Source of the DNA: Collinsella sp.
Lineage (GTDB): Bacteria; Actinomycetota; Coriobacteriia; Coriobacteriales; Coriobacteriaceae
Direction of reading: 5' to 3'
Length of the DNA stretch: 64,000 nt
NCBI GenBank assembly: GCA_019424965.1
Contig: JAHYYL010000003.1
Location: 1 to 64,000 of the forward strand
Made by a program: the position numbers and the translations under genes. A model generated the notes under the pieces. The model did not search any database. It had not been told where the DNA came from and worked only from the letters and a program-made list of their open reading frames with translations. The stretch's first letter is position 1. Each line of letters opens with the position of its first letter. Of the stretch, positions 42,923-52,438 are shown piece after piece.

Positions 42923-43039
42923 CAATGGCTCCTTGGGGGCGGAGGACACGAATCATTTGTAGCGTCAATACGCCGCATAGTCCGTGTGGCATTTCGACAC
43001 ATGACGCCAAAGCAAATGGGTTGCGGGGATAGAGAAGAA

Positions 43040-43510
43040 ATGGCAATGGATCGGCAAATCGTACTCAAGCAGGATATCCTCGATGCGCTTTCTACCGTTG
43101 GCATGCGCCCGGGGCAGACGGTTATGGTCCATTGCTCGCTCAGCGCGCTTGGATATGTGTGCGGCGGCGCGCAGTCGGTAATCGAGGCGCTGCTCCAGAC
43201 GGTGGGCGAGGCCGGTACCATTATGATGCCGACGCAGTCGTGGAAAAACCTGGACCCGGAGAGCGGCGTCCATTGGCAGGAGCCTCAAGAATGGTGGCAG
43301 CTTATCCGTGATAACTGGCCAGCCTATGACAAACGCATCACGCCTACCAATACGATGGGGGCCGTGGCCGAGATGTTCCGCACGTGGCCGGGCACGCTTC
43401 GCAGCGACCATCCGGCACGCTCGGTGGCGGCAAACGGCCAGCGAGCGCAGTTCCTGACGGAGAACCACGACGTGAGCTGGATCGAGCGCCATCGCGGCCG
43501 CCTCGAATGA
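43040..43510 (+). pseudogene. Truncated AAC(3)-family aminoglycoside N-acetyltransferase
   Basis: The first ~150 residues match the AAC(3)/YokD family: MVHCSLSALGYVCGGAQSVIEALL, GTIMMPTQSW, TPTNTMGAVAEMFRTWPG and SDHPARSVAANG. Family members are about 260-270 residues; here the frame ends soon after HPxxSxxAxG with WIERHRGRLE, losing the acetyl-CoA and catalytic C-terminal part. A hairpin-rich sequence follows at once. Probably a remnant; resistance is not predicted. Confidence 0.75.
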
Positions 43511-43823
43511 TCCGCCGGGGACGGAGGAAAACGGATCATCGCATTCCTGCGTCCCCCGCGCGTCTTGCGACTAACAGCTCCGGCTGCCGCGAGCCTAAGC
43601 TAGCCTTAAGGGGCGTTTGTTAAGCTGCGAGTCAAATTGGACAGGGCTGGGCAAACGCCATGGTATATGAGGGAAACGGCAGCGATGGAATTCTTCGATG
43701 GTGACGACATGGAATCGAGTAGCGAAGGCGGCTGCGACGAAACTGCCCCGTTTGTCAAAGTCGATCCCTTTGGTACCGATGCCCTGAGTTGCTACGTGCG
43801 TTTTGCAACATCCCGCGTCGGCA
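43511..43823. other. 313-base stretch with hairpin and a doubtful short frame
   Basis: Starts with a stem (ATGATCCG/CGGATCAT, 43507-43541 region) and GGGGACG/CGTCCCC pairing. A frame from 43637 (contains MEFFDGDDMESSSEGG) runs into the 3-prime end of the opposite gene; it lacks recognisable homology and I do not call it a gene. Confidence 0.4.
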
Positions 43824-44963
43824 TTACTTCACGTCAAACTCCACGCGATCGAGCTCGGGCACGTTGAGGTCGATGAGCTTGCGGGCAACGCGGCGGTCGT
43901 GTGCCCCAAGCGCCTCGCTTGTCGTCACGTGAGCGACAACCTCGCGCTCGACCATGCCCTCTTCCTCGCCTTCGGTAGCCGAAGTTTCGACAGCGACGGT
44001 GTAATCCTTAAAGCCCGGCAGCACCGCGGCAAGTTCGCGCGTGGTTTCGGTGACGCCGTAGCCGTCCTGCACGCCGGCCTGCGCCGAGCCAATGGACCCC
44101 GCGGTCATAATGATGCAGGGGATGGCAAAGATCACCGTGCCCACGATGATGCGGCGGCGCACCTTGTGTGACAGCTCATCGACCGCGGCATTTTCCTCGG
44201 CGGTTACAACGCCGTCGCCGTTGAGGTCGCGCTTGAGCGGCACGCGCAAAAGTAGCAGCACGGCTTCTGCCGCCAGCGCGATAAAGACGACGTTGATGCC
44301 AAACTCGTAGAGCGCCGAGAGGAATAGCGGCCCGCTTGCGATGGCAATGCCGTAACCCGCCGCACACAGGGGCGGCATGAGCGCGGTCGCCACGGCCACA
44401 CCGGCGATGAGCGTTGCGGGTTCCTGGTCGCGCGAGTTGCCCAGCCCGCCCGCAAAGCCGCCCGCGAGCGCCACGGCGAGGTCCCAGACGGTTGGCGTCG
44501 AGTTGTCGATGATGGCGGCCGTGGTGGTGCCGAGCGGCGAGAGCTTAAAGTACAGCGTGGACGTGACCAGGCAAAGGACCATCTGCAGCGCGAGGCCGGC
44601 AATGGCCTCGACGGTAATCTCGCGGTCGAGCGTGGCGATACCGTATGCCATGGCAAGGACCGATCCCATGAGCGGACAGATGAGCATGGCGCCCACAATG
44701 GCGATGTCCGAATCGATATCGAGGCCGATACTCGCGATCAGCATGGCGATAATGAGGATGCATAGGTGCGAGCCGGTCAGGCGCGCCCCGTTTACAAAGC
44801 GCTTGCGAATTACGTGATAGGGGGCGCGACCCTCGCGAATGTTGAATGCGCGCCTCAGGAAGCGGCCGGCGTTCTCCATGACCTCGCTATAGGCAGGGCG
44901 GATGCCGTGGCGCCGGTGATGGCGCTCGCGCAGTCGCTTGAGCTGCTGGTTATCGAGTTTCAT
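43824..44963 (-). CDS. DUF389 membrane protein with an EF-hand-like loop
   Basis: About 379 residues with an N-terminal basic cytoplasmic part, then some six to eight transmembrane segments, among them the DUF389 signature IVGAMLICPLMGSVLAMAYG and GLGNSRDQEPATLIAGVAVATALMPPLCAAGYGIA. Between two membrane segments is DLNGDGVVTAEE (residues 246-257), which matches the 12-residue EF-hand loop (Asp1, Asn3, Asp5, Gly6, Glu12). The C-terminal 60 residues are soluble. Start 44963 is chosen for CGAGGTGAAC upstream. DUF389 function is unknown. Confidence 0.85.
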   Translation of the reverse strand: MKLDNQQLKRLRERHHRRHGIRPAYSEVMENAGRFLRRAFNIREGRAPYHVIRKRFVNGARLTGSHLCILIIAMLIASIGLDIDSDIAIVGAMLICPLMGSVLAMAYGIATLDREITVEAIAGLALQMVLCLVTSTLYFKLSPLGTTTAAIIDNSTPTVWDLAVALAGGFAGGLGNSRDQEPATLIAGVAVATALMPPLCAAGYGIAIASGPLFLSALYEFGINVVFIALAAEAVLLLLRVPLKRDLNGDGVVTAEENAAVDELSHKVRRRIIVGTVIFAIPCIIMTAGSIGSAQAGVQDGYGVTETTRELAAVLPGFKDYTVAVETSATEGEEEGMVEREVVAHVTTSEALGAHDRRVARKLIDLNVPELDRVEFDVK

Positions 44964-45114
44964 GTTCACCTCGCTTCGCCGCGGGCTATGCATCGCGCCC
45001 GCTGTCTCTACTCTACACCGCGGCAGGCGGGGTGGTCATCTTGACGTGAAACTTAGACGAGTAGGTAAAGGGGGCGCGTCAAATGAGGTTGAAGCCGAGG
45101 GTTTCGGCAGATAC

Positions 45115-45153
45115 AAAAAAAGCGCGGGGCCGGATGGTCTCCGACCCCGCGCT
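45115..45153 (-). terminator. Terminator of the OPT transporter gene
   Basis: On the minus strand AGCGCGGGG... pairs with CCCCGCGCT, followed by a run of seven T. Distance from the stop is about 25 bases. Confidence 0.9.
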
Positions 45154-45178
45154 CTGCACGGGTACGTTGTTGTTGGGT

Positions 45179-46882
45179 TTAGCCCAGCAGACTCAATCCC
45201 ACGGAGACAAACGCCAGGATAACGCCGACGATGGACTCGCCGCCCAGCAGGCCGCTGGCAACGACCAGGCCCTGCTCCTGGAAGGCGGCATCCTTGGCAG
45301 CCTTCTCCTCGTCCGAAAGGCCTGCCTCGGCGTCGCGGTGTGCGGCCCACTTGTCGTAGTCGAGCTTGACGCAGGAGCCCAAGAAGGCCGTGAGCGACAT
45401 GTAGAACGGCAGGTACACGCCCAGACCGATCATCATGGCCGGAATGCCGAGCCAGTACATGACGATGCCGGCGATAAAGCCGCCCGCAAACCACGGCACG
45501 CTCGGGATGCCCGAGACCATGGTGGCGACCACGCTTGCCTGCGCGGCCACAAAGCTCTTGTCGGGGCCGAAGGCGTCCGGACCATAGGCGGTGACGAGCG
45601 CGACCATGACGGCGGCAGCGACCAGGGCGCCCACGATGCCGCCAATGGCCTGGCCGACCCACTGTGCACGCGGGTTGGTACCCAGTACGGCTCCGGCCTT
45701 AAAGTCGTTCATGACGTCGCCCGCAAGGCCGCACGCCACGGCCACGATGCCGGCGATAAAGAACAGCTTGACTTGTGCGAGCTGCGCGAAGGCTGCCACG
45801 ATGAGCATGACGATGAGGCCAAAGATCTCCATAGGGTCGATACCCGTCTGGCCGCAGCTCTGCGCACTCATGATGGTGGTGACAAAGGTGAACAGCGTGA
45901 CGATGACGGCCGGGACGGGACCGAGGTCGAGCGCGATGGCAACGATCACGGCGATGGCGGCGGTGCCCAGGCCGATGATGCCGGCGTCGAGCTTAAGCGA
46001 GCCCGAGATGAGCGATTGCTCGTCGGTGTCGGTGGAGCTGTCGGCGGCGAGGCCGCGGACGATACCGGCGACCTGCGGCAGGATGTCCTTAAGGACGACG
46101 GCGACGCCAAAGCCCATCATAAGGCCCATACCGAGGGACTTGACGATACCCTGCGCGGTCACAACATCGAACAGGCCGGCAGCGGTGCCGCCGACGATGA
46201 TGCCAAAATTGCCCAGCAGCGCGCCGGCAAACCAGAACGCGACGGGGGCGAAGCCCACCAAAAAGCCGATGGACAGCAACATGGGCGAGTTGTAGATGGC
46301 AAAGGTCACGCCGGGGATGTTGAGCGTGCACAGCATGCTGGGCACCACGCCCAGGGCGTCGCGCAGCACGCTGTAGATGCCTGCGATGGCCATGGAGCCA
46401 AAGAGCTGCTTGCCGGTCTTGCCGCCGGCCTCGGTCGCGCGTAGGGTCTGAGCTGCGGCGTTGCCGGTGGGGAACTCCAGCGCGGCGTCCACGATAAAGT
46501 GACGGTGGATGAGTGCCGTGGCCAGTAGGCCCAGGATAGTGCCGGCGAGTGCCACGATAAACATGTCGAGCCAACTGATCTGGTCGGCATAGCCCAGCAT
46601 CCAGGCGCCCGGGATGGTAAACGCCAGACCGCCGGCGACCATGGCGCCTGCGGACATGATGGTGTGGGTGACGTTTGCCTCGTTGAGGCTGGCGTTGCCC
46701 ATGAGCTTCAGGAAGAACAGCGAGATGACGGCAGCGAAGACGATCGGCCAGGGGAGTGCGCCCATCTTGAGGGCGGTGTAGGCCGAGCTTGCCGTGATGA
46801 TCACGCAGCCAAGGACGCCGATGACGACGCCGCGCAGCGTGAGTTGCCCGCGCATCGAGGCGCGGTTCGAGGGATTGCTCAT
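45179..46882 (-). CDS. OPT-family oligopeptide transporter
   Basis: 567-residue membrane protein with about 14 helices. NANVTHTIMSAGAMVAGGL-like text (NEANVTHTIMSAGAMVAGG), LEFPTGNAAAQTLRATEAGGK and GQAIGGIVGALVAA are the signatures of the OPT/YSL family (TIGR00728/733), which move small peptides or metal chelates with protons. The start 46882 has AAGGAGTTTTAT upstream; the frame extends further up to 47014 without support. Fits a peptide-using fermenter. Confidence 0.9.
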   Translation of the reverse strand: MSNPSNRASMRGQLTLRGVVIGVLGCVIITASSAYTALKMGALPWPIVFAAVISLFFLKLMGNASLNEANVTHTIMSAGAMVAGGLAFTIPGAWMLGYADQISWLDMFIVALAGTILGLLATALIHRHFIVDAALEFPTGNAAAQTLRATEAGGKTGKQLFGSMAIAGIYSVLRDALGVVPSMLCTLNIPGVTFAIYNSPMLLSIGFLVGFAPVAFWFAGALLGNFGIIVGGTAAGLFDVVTAQGIVKSLGMGLMMGFGVAVVLKDILPQVAGIVRGLAADSSTDTDEQSLISGSLKLDAGIIGLGTAAIAVIVAIALDLGPVPAVIVTLFTFVTTIMSAQSCGQTGIDPMEIFGLIVMLIVAAFAQLAQVKLFFIAGIVAVACGLAGDVMNDFKAGAVLGTNPRAQWVGQAIGGIVGALVAAAVMVALVTAYGPDAFGPDKSFVAAQASVVATMVSGIPSVPWFAGGFIAGIVMYWLGIPAMMIGLGVYLPFYMSLTAFLGSCVKLDYDKWAAHRDAEAGLSDEEKAAKDAAFQEQGLVVASGLLGGESIVGVILAFVSVGLSLLG

Positions 46883-47056
46883 ATAAAACTCCTTTGCGTA
46901 TATCCGCTCCCCCGGGAGCGCCGCTACGGATACGGCGCGGGAAGTCGGGTTACCAAGGGCCGCCGCGTGAGCTCGCAAACGACCGCGCATCAGTATAGCG
47001 GCAAGGCAGCTCATTTGGGACGGGGCTTTTTTAGCTGACCCAGGCTTGGGCCAAAG

Positions 47057-47134
47057 GATGATTATTCTGGGACGGGGATTTAAAAATCATCAGGTACGCA
47101 ATGATTTTTAAATCCCCGTCCCAGAATAATCATC
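47057..47134. repeat. Near-perfect palindrome upstream of coaX (34-bp arms)
   Basis: Bases 47057-47090 and 47101-47134 are exact inverted complements over 34 bp with a 10-base loop. The right arm ends 4 bases before TATACT (47139-47144), a candidate -10 of coaX, and 37 bases before the start codon. Length and perfection are striking; the element would extrude as a cruciform or fold as RNA. Confidence 0.9.
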
Positions 47135-47171
47135 GGGATATACTGCTGGGCAGACGAAAGGAGCGCCGACG

Positions 47172-48023
47172 ATGCTTAATGGGTGCGCATATATATTGAC
47201 GGTCGACGTGGGCAACACGTTCATTCGCTTTGGCCTGTTTGCCGAGGATTCGGCCGCGGCGCAGGAATGCCCGCTTGCGACGTGCGAAATCACGACGCCG
47301 TCGAGCATTACAGCCGACGAAGCGCGCATGAGGCTCGCGCAGGTCATGGGCGCGCTGGCGGCCGATGCGGGCATGCCCGGCGCGCTCGTTCCCGCGGCCG
47401 CAGTGCTGAGCTGCGTGGTGCCGGCGCTCGAGCGCCCGTGGAAGGCGGCGCTTTCCCGTACCTGCACGGGACGCGTGCTCACGGTGGGACCGGGCCTCAA
47501 GACCGGCATGCCCGTGCACTACGACGACCCGGCCGAGATCGGCCCCGACCGCATCGCCGACGCCGTGGCGGCCCGTGCCGTCTACGGCTCTCCGTGCATC
47601 GTGATCGACCTGGGCACTACGACCAATATCGAGGTCATCGACGCGTGCGGTACCTTTGTGGGCGGCGTCATCGCGCCGGGTCTGGCGCTCGGCGCCCGCT
47701 CGCTCTCGGCCGCTGCGGCGCGTCTGCCGCAGGTCGAGCCCTCGGCACCGACGCATGTGATCGGCCGCAACACGCGCGAGGCCATGCGCTCGGGCGTGGT
47801 CTTGGGCGAGGTGGCCCGCATCGACGGCATGCTCGACATGGTGCTCGCCGAGATGCGCGCGACCAAGGCCGCGGGGGAGGGCGACGTGCCCATCGTCATT
47901 ACCGGCGACGATGCCGAGGCACTCGCGTCGTTGGTCGGTCACAGTCTGACGGTCGACGACGCGCTGACGTTGCGGGGTCTCGCCGAGCTCTACCGCATCA
48001 ACCAAAAGCCCCGCCGCGTGTAA
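47172..48023 (+). CDS. coaX: Type III pantothenate kinase
   Basis: 283 residues; ATP-dependent phosphorylation of pantothenate, first step of coenzyme A synthesis, in the CoaX class that needs a monovalent cation and is not feedback-inhibited by CoA. Motifs are DVGNTFIRFGLF (phosphate 1), GPDRIADAVAARA, DLGTTTNIEVID (phosphate 2) and GGVIAPG with adenosine contacts downstream. ATG with AAAGGAGCGCCGACG upstream. Confidence 0.93.
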   Translation: MLNGCAYILTVDVGNTFIRFGLFAEDSAAAQECPLATCEITTPSSITADEARMRLAQVMGALAADAGMPGALVPAAAVLSCVVPALERPWKAALSRTCTGRVLTVGPGLKTGMPVHYDDPAEIGPDRIADAVAARAVYGSPCIVIDLGTTTNIEVIDACGTFVGGVIAPGLALGARSLSAAAARLPQVEPSAPTHVIGRNTREAMRSGVVLGEVARIDGMLDMVLAEMRATKAAGEGDVPIVITGDDAEALASLVGHSLTVDDALTLRGLAELYRINQKPRRV

Positions 48024-48107
48024 AAGTGAGGGCGCTGGTGGGACAAACGCCTCCACCTTTCACCTGCTACAATGGGTCAAACTATTGCGATTACGGAGGT
48101 GTCTGCC

Positions 48108-48632
48108 ATGTCGGACGATCTTCATCAAACTTCGTCAGGCAAGCGCCTGGACGTCATTAGCTGGGACGAGTTCTTTATGAGCGTGGCCATCGCCGCGCAG
48201 CGCCGCAGCAAGGACCCCAACACGCAGGTGGGTGCGTGCATCGCCAGCACCAACCACCGCATCCTTTCGGTGGGCTACAACGGTACGCCCTCGGCGCTCA
48301 ACGACGACTTTTTCCCGTGGGGTACGAGCGACGACCCGTTGCAGGACAAGCACAACTACGTGGTCCATGCCGAGGCAAACGCCGTGCTCAACTACCGTGG
48401 TTCGCTCAAGGACCTTGAGGGTTCCACGGTCTACGTCACGCTGTTTCCGTGCCACGACTGCGCCAAGATTTTGGCACAGGTGGGCGTGGGCGAGGTTGTC
48501 TACCTGGACAACAAGTACGCCGACACCGATGATGGACGCATCAGCCGCCGCATCCTCGACTCCTGTGGCATCAGCTACCGCCAGGTTATCGTCGATGTTC
48601 ACATCGGCACCGAGGGGCAGGCTCAGCAGTAG
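48108..48632 (+). CDS. dCMP deaminase family protein
   Basis: 174 residues; converts dCMP to dUMP, supplying dTMP synthesis. Zinc and proton-shuttle motifs are HAEANAVL (His-Ala-Glu) and TLFPCHDCAKIL (PCxxC). The N-terminal SWDEFFMSVAIAAQRRSKDPNTQVGACIA is typical. The start at 48108 follows ACGGAGGTGTCTGCC; a TACAAT near 48068 may be its -10. Family members also act as riboflavin or ComE-type deaminases, but length and motifs favour dCMP deaminase. Confidence 0.88.
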   Translation: MSDDLHQTSSGKRLDVISWDEFFMSVAIAAQRRSKDPNTQVGACIASTNHRILSVGYNGTPSALNDDFFPWGTSDDPLQDKHNYVVHAEANAVLNYRGSLKDLEGSTVYVTLFPCHDCAKILAQVGVGEVVYLDNKYADTDDGRISRRILDSCGISYRQVIVDVHIGTEGQAQQ

Positions 48633-48804
48633 CGCGTGGCAACGCCAGCTGGCAACAAAAGGCAGCCAAAAGAGCCCCGTCCCAAATTGACTACTCGTGA
48701 AAGTCGCGTCTGCGCGCATGGACGGCTCGTGAGCGGGTACATGGCTGTAGTAACATAGCTTCTGTCCGCGGGCGCGCCCGCGTAATTGTGAGAAAGGAGC
48801 CCCT

Positions 48805-49083
48805 GTGGCTGTTAACGAAGAGCTGCTTAAGAAGGTTCTTGAAGAGATCCGCCCCAACCTGCAGGCCGATGGCGGCGATATGGAGTATGTGGGCGTCGAC
48901 GACGAGGGTGTTGTCAAGCTGGAGCTGCAGGGCGCCTGCGCCGGCTGCCCCATGAGCTCGCTGACCCTGTCCATGGGTATCGAGCGTATCCTCAAGGAGC
49001 ATGTGCCCGGCGTTACCCGTGTTGAGCAGGTCAATGCCTCCGGCGAGACCGACGACCTGTACGACGAGTACGCGCCGTTCTAA
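48805..49083 (+). CDS. NifU C-terminal-domain Fe-S scaffold protein
   Basis: 92-residue protein comprising only the NifU-C/Nfu domain. It has the cluster-binding CxxC in LQGACAGCPMSS, and the motifs IRPNLQADGGDMEYVGVDDEGVVKLEL and GIERILKEHVPGV. It serves as carrier for [4Fe-4S] clusters to client proteins such as radical SAM enzymes and the activase in this region. The GTG start follows AAAGGAGCCCCT. Single gene. Confidence 0.93.
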   Translation: MAVNEELLKKVLEEIRPNLQADGGDMEYVGVDDEGVVKLELQGACAGCPMSSLTLSMGIERILKEHVPGVTRVEQVNASGETDDLYDEYAPF

Positions 49084-49192
49084 GATGTGAAAGCTGCGGA
49101 CGGCATACTCCGCATAGACGTTACGCCCAAATATGCGGCTGCGAGCGCAAGGCCCGCGGCCGCATTTGTATGTAGGGAGTAGGAGGGTCGAC

Positions 49193-50014
49193 ATGCTCAA
49201 CGACTTCTACCATATGCTTGATCCTGTCGCGATCTCGGCGGGCCCCATCACCATCTACTGGTACGGCCTGGCCTACGTGGTCGGCGCTCTGCTCACGGCG
49301 GTCGTCATGTACCGCACACAGCGTCGCTGGGGCTTTAACATCACGATTGACGACCTGACGAGTGTCGTGGTCGGCGTGGTCTTTGGCCTCATTATCGGTG
49401 CGCGCCTGTTTTACGTCGTCTTTTACGGCGATGGCTACTATTGGACCCACCCGCTCGAGATCTTTGCCACCAACGAGGGCGGCATGAGCTTCCATGGCGG
49501 TTTGGTGGGCGGCATTATCGGCGGCATCATCGTGTGCCGCATGTATAAGCTCGACGCATGGACTTTGGCAGACCTTGCCGTCATAGGCGCGCCGCTGGCC
49601 TTGTGCCTGGGCCGTTGTGCCAACTTTGTCAACGGTGAGCTGTGGGGCAAGCCGACCGATCTGCCCTGGGGCGTGGTCTTCGGTGGCACCGCGGGCGATA
49701 TGCCGCGTCATCCCTCCCAGCTCTACGAGGCATTTCTTGAGGGCATCGTGCTCTTTTGCATTCTGCAGGTGCTCAGCCGCAAAAAGCCGCTGCTGCCTCA
49801 GGGTACGTTTATGGGCGTGTTCGTGATGGGATACGGCATCGTCCGCTTCCTCGTCGAGTTCGTGCGCGTGCCCGACGCCCAGCTTGGCTATCTGCTGGGC
49901 GGCGTCATCACGATGGGGCAGCTGCTGAGTCTTCCGCTCGTGATCGCCGGCCTGGCGCTCATCATCTTCGCGCGACACCGCAACCGTCCCCAGCGCATCT
50001 ACCTCGACGCCTAA
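49193..50014 (+). CDS. lgt: Prolipoprotein diacylglyceryl transferase
   Basis: 273 residues with seven transmembrane helices; transfers diacylglycerol to the lipobox cysteine of lipoproteins such as the amino-acid binding protein in this window. Motifs are YWYGLAYVVGA, SFHGGLVGGIIGG (catalytic His region) and the signature GRCANFVNGELWGKPTD, plus HPSQLYEA. Start 49193 follows TAGGAGGGTCGAC; upstream in-frame ATG at 49133 lacks homology. Confidence 0.94.
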   Translation: MLNDFYHMLDPVAISAGPITIYWYGLAYVVGALLTAVVMYRTQRRWGFNITIDDLTSVVVGVVFGLIIGARLFYVVFYGDGYYWTHPLEIFATNEGGMSFHGGLVGGIIGGIIVCRMYKLDAWTLADLAVIGAPLALCLGRCANFVNGELWGKPTDLPWGVVFGGTAGDMPRHPSQLYEAFLEGIVLFCILQVLSRKKPLLPQGTFMGVFVMGYGIVRFLVEFVRVPDAQLGYLLGGVITMGQLLSLPLVIAGLALIIFARHRNRPQRIYLDA

Positions 50015-50054
50015 CCACCACAAAGGGGACACAGGCACCTTTGTGGTGGTTTTG
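50013..50054 (+). terminator. lgt: Terminator of lgt
   Basis: AACCACCACAAAGG and CCTTTGTGGTGGTT pair perfectly around an 11-base loop, followed by TTTGC. The left arm begins within the lgt stop codon. Confidence 0.85.
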
Positions 50055-50090
50055 CTGAGTTTGATAGGTTTCTAGAAAGGCTTTCGGACT

Positions 50091-52274
50091 GTGAAGGATT
50101 CCGACCTCTCCACAACGGCTGCGCGCGACGCTGCCCGCATCGTCTGGTTTAAGCGCTACCCCGCCAAGCAGACGCTCATCGCATTTCTGCTCGCGCTGTT
50201 GGCGACCACGGCGTTTTCCATCGATCCCGCCCCGGTGTCGAGCAACGCAGTCTTGGCGATTGACCCCAAAGCCTCGGGCATGCTGTACGTGTGCTACGAG
50301 GTGCTCCTCTCGTTTGCCGGCCATACCGACGCGGTCATGCTGCTTGCGCTTGCCTGCCTGCTCACGCTGCCGTTTCGCTACGTGTTCTTTGGCCGTGGCG
50401 ACACCTGGCGCCCATCGATTATTCTGCCGTCGCTGTTTTTCGCCATCTGCATGGTGTTCGGCCGCAGCTACGACCTTATCGACTCGGCCGAGATTGTTCT
50501 TGGCGACAAGGCCCGCATCATCTGCGCCTGGATTGGCGGCGCGGGCTGGATGCTCCTAGCGATCGTGGCCTTCTATCTGGCTTTTGAGTGCCTGGATTGG
50601 CTGAGCTCTCGGCGCATTCCGTTTTCCGAAGCGCACTTTGGCCGCGTATGGCGTGTGGCTCACGCCGTGCTCTCGGTCCATCCCTTTGCCGGGCCCTTCC
50701 TGGTGCTTATGATCGCCTGGGCGCCCACGCTCATCGCTTCGCTGCCCGGCCTTTTTATGGGAGATACGGGTGCGCAGATTCGCCAGTGGTTCAACTATCC
50801 CAATGGCACGAGCGACTACCTGCGCCTGCTCAACCCCAACGTGCTGCTCAACGGGCACCATCCCGTAGTGCACACGGCCATTATCGGCTCGTGCGTTCAA
50901 CTGGGGCTTTCGCTGTTCAACAGCGCTAACGCGGGCCTCATCATCTATACCTGCGCTCAATTTGTCATCACGGCTGCCTGCATGGCCTATTCCATTTCGT
51001 CGCTGCGCAAACTGGGCGTGAGCCTGCCGGTTCGCGGTACGATCCTGCTGTTCTTTGCGTTTATGCCGATGTTCTCTAACTACGCGGCGTTGCTCACCAA
51101 AGACGTGCTCTTTGCCGACGCGTTTTTGGTGCTGCTGGTACAGACCGTCAAGCTCGTGGCATGTGGCTTGCCCCGTCGTGATGCCAATGCCGAGCGTGCG
51201 GGCGAACAGAGGCCCGTGCTCTTTGCGCGCCACGACTGGCTGTTGCTTGCGCTGGCTGCCATGGGTTCCACGTTTTTGCGCAATGGCGGTCTGGTCTTTC
51301 CGTTGGCGGCCTGCGTGATTGCGGCGGCGTTTTGCGCATGGGATGTACATGTCGCCCGTCGTGCGGCTAAGCAGACGGGCACCGCGGTCTCATGCGCCAC
51401 GCCGCGCTTCCGCTGGGTTGGCGTCCTCGCGGTGCTCGCACTCTGCCTTGCCTCTAATATGTACTTCACCAAGGTCTTTATGCCGGCGCACGACATCACG
51501 CCTGGTTCCAAGCGCGAAATCCTCTCGATTCCGTTCCAACAGACGGCTCGTTTCGTCCAAAAGCACGACGGCCTCAACTCGGGCGTCAACCCCACGGTTA
51601 AGGAGGACGGCACCATCGTGGAGGCTCCTTGCGACGGTTCGGTGACCGACGAAGAGCGTGCCGTGATCGATCGTGTACTCAAGTACGAGAACCTGGGCCG
51701 CCGCTACAACCCCGACAAGTCCGATGCCGTCAAGAACTGCTTCAACGAGTACGCCTCGCAGGAGGACATCAAGGCCTATTTTGAGGTGTGGGCCCAGATG
51801 TTCAAAAAGGATCCCGAGTGCTATGTCTCGGCGCTCATCAATAACTACTACGGCTACTTTTATCCGAGCGCCCGCGATGCGTGGGTCTACAGCACGGCGC
51901 GCAGTGCCGAGATTATGGCGCGTCCCGACAACCTCAAGTACTTCGACTTCCATCCGGTTGACAGCAACGTGGTGCGCTGGTGCGACCACCTGATCAATCT
52001 GTACCGTGTGGCGGTGCAGCGCATCCCGTTTATCTCGCTCACCATGAGCTCGGCCACCTATGTGTGGATCATGATCGCCGTGGTGGTCTACCTGCTGCGT
52101 CGTCATTCATGGCGTGCGCTGGCGATCTGGGTGCCGCTGTTGGGCGTGCTCGCCGTGTGCCTGATTGGCCCGTGCAACGGCTCGACTTACATGCGCTACC
52201 TGTATCCGGTCATCGCCTGCATGCCCTTCGCCATCGGCGCCACCGTCACCCGCAGCGACTTCCTCTGGTTCTAA
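50091..52274 (+). CDS. DUF6020-family multi-spanning membrane protein
   Basis: 727 residues with about 10-12 hydrophobic segments and a C-terminal soluble, partly outside region (about 440-620) between helices. MGDTGAQIRQWFNYPN...HHPVVHTAI in the middle is a recurrent block of DUF6020 proteins, which look like GT-C-fold glycosyltransferases with a short acidic loop after helix 1. TKDVLFADAFLVLLV and NNYYGYFYPS also fit. A role in cell-surface polymer synthesis is plausible but unproven. GTG start with TAGAAAGGC upstream. Confidence 0.7.
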   Translation: MKDSDLSTTAARDAARIVWFKRYPAKQTLIAFLLALLATTAFSIDPAPVSSNAVLAIDPKASGMLYVCYEVLLSFAGHTDAVMLLALACLLTLPFRYVFFGRGDTWRPSIILPSLFFAICMVFGRSYDLIDSAEIVLGDKARIICAWIGGAGWMLLAIVAFYLAFECLDWLSSRRIPFSEAHFGRVWRVAHAVLSVHPFAGPFLVLMIAWAPTLIASLPGLFMGDTGAQIRQWFNYPNGTSDYLRLLNPNVLLNGHHPVVHTAIIGSCVQLGLSLFNSANAGLIIYTCAQFVITAACMAYSISSLRKLGVSLPVRGTILLFFAFMPMFSNYAALLTKDVLFADAFLVLLVQTVKLVACGLPRRDANAERAGEQRPVLFARHDWLLLALAAMGSTFLRNGGLVFPLAACVIAAAFCAWDVHVARRAAKQTGTAVSCATPRFRWVGVLAVLALCLASNMYFTKVFMPAHDITPGSKREILSIPFQQTARFVQKHDGLNSGVNPTVKEDGTIVEAPCDGSVTDEERAVIDRVLKYENLGRRYNPDKSDAVKNCFNEYASQEDIKAYFEVWAQMFKKDPECYVSALINNYYGYFYPSARDAWVYSTARSAEIMARPDNLKYFDFHPVDSNVVRWCDHLINLYRVAVQRIPFISLTMSSATYVWIMIAVVVYLLRRHSWRALAIWVPLLGVLAVCLIGPCNGSTYMRYLYPVIACMPFAIGATVTRSDFLWF

Positions 52275-52438
52275 CTTGGTGCATTGAGGTCAGGTTTCTT
52301 TGCACCAAAGGGGCCATCATCACGACGCCTTCATTTTGGGGTTTATCTCGCAGGCCAGTAGGTATATCATAACGACGTTTGTTTATATTGCCCGAGCATC
52401 TGCGCTGGGCTTTAGGTCGAAACCGATAGGAGACACGT

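Noticed and set aside
45083..46444. Plus-strand frame over the OPT transporter
   Set aside because: Antisense of a membrane protein; composition is charged and repetitive, typical of a shadow frame.
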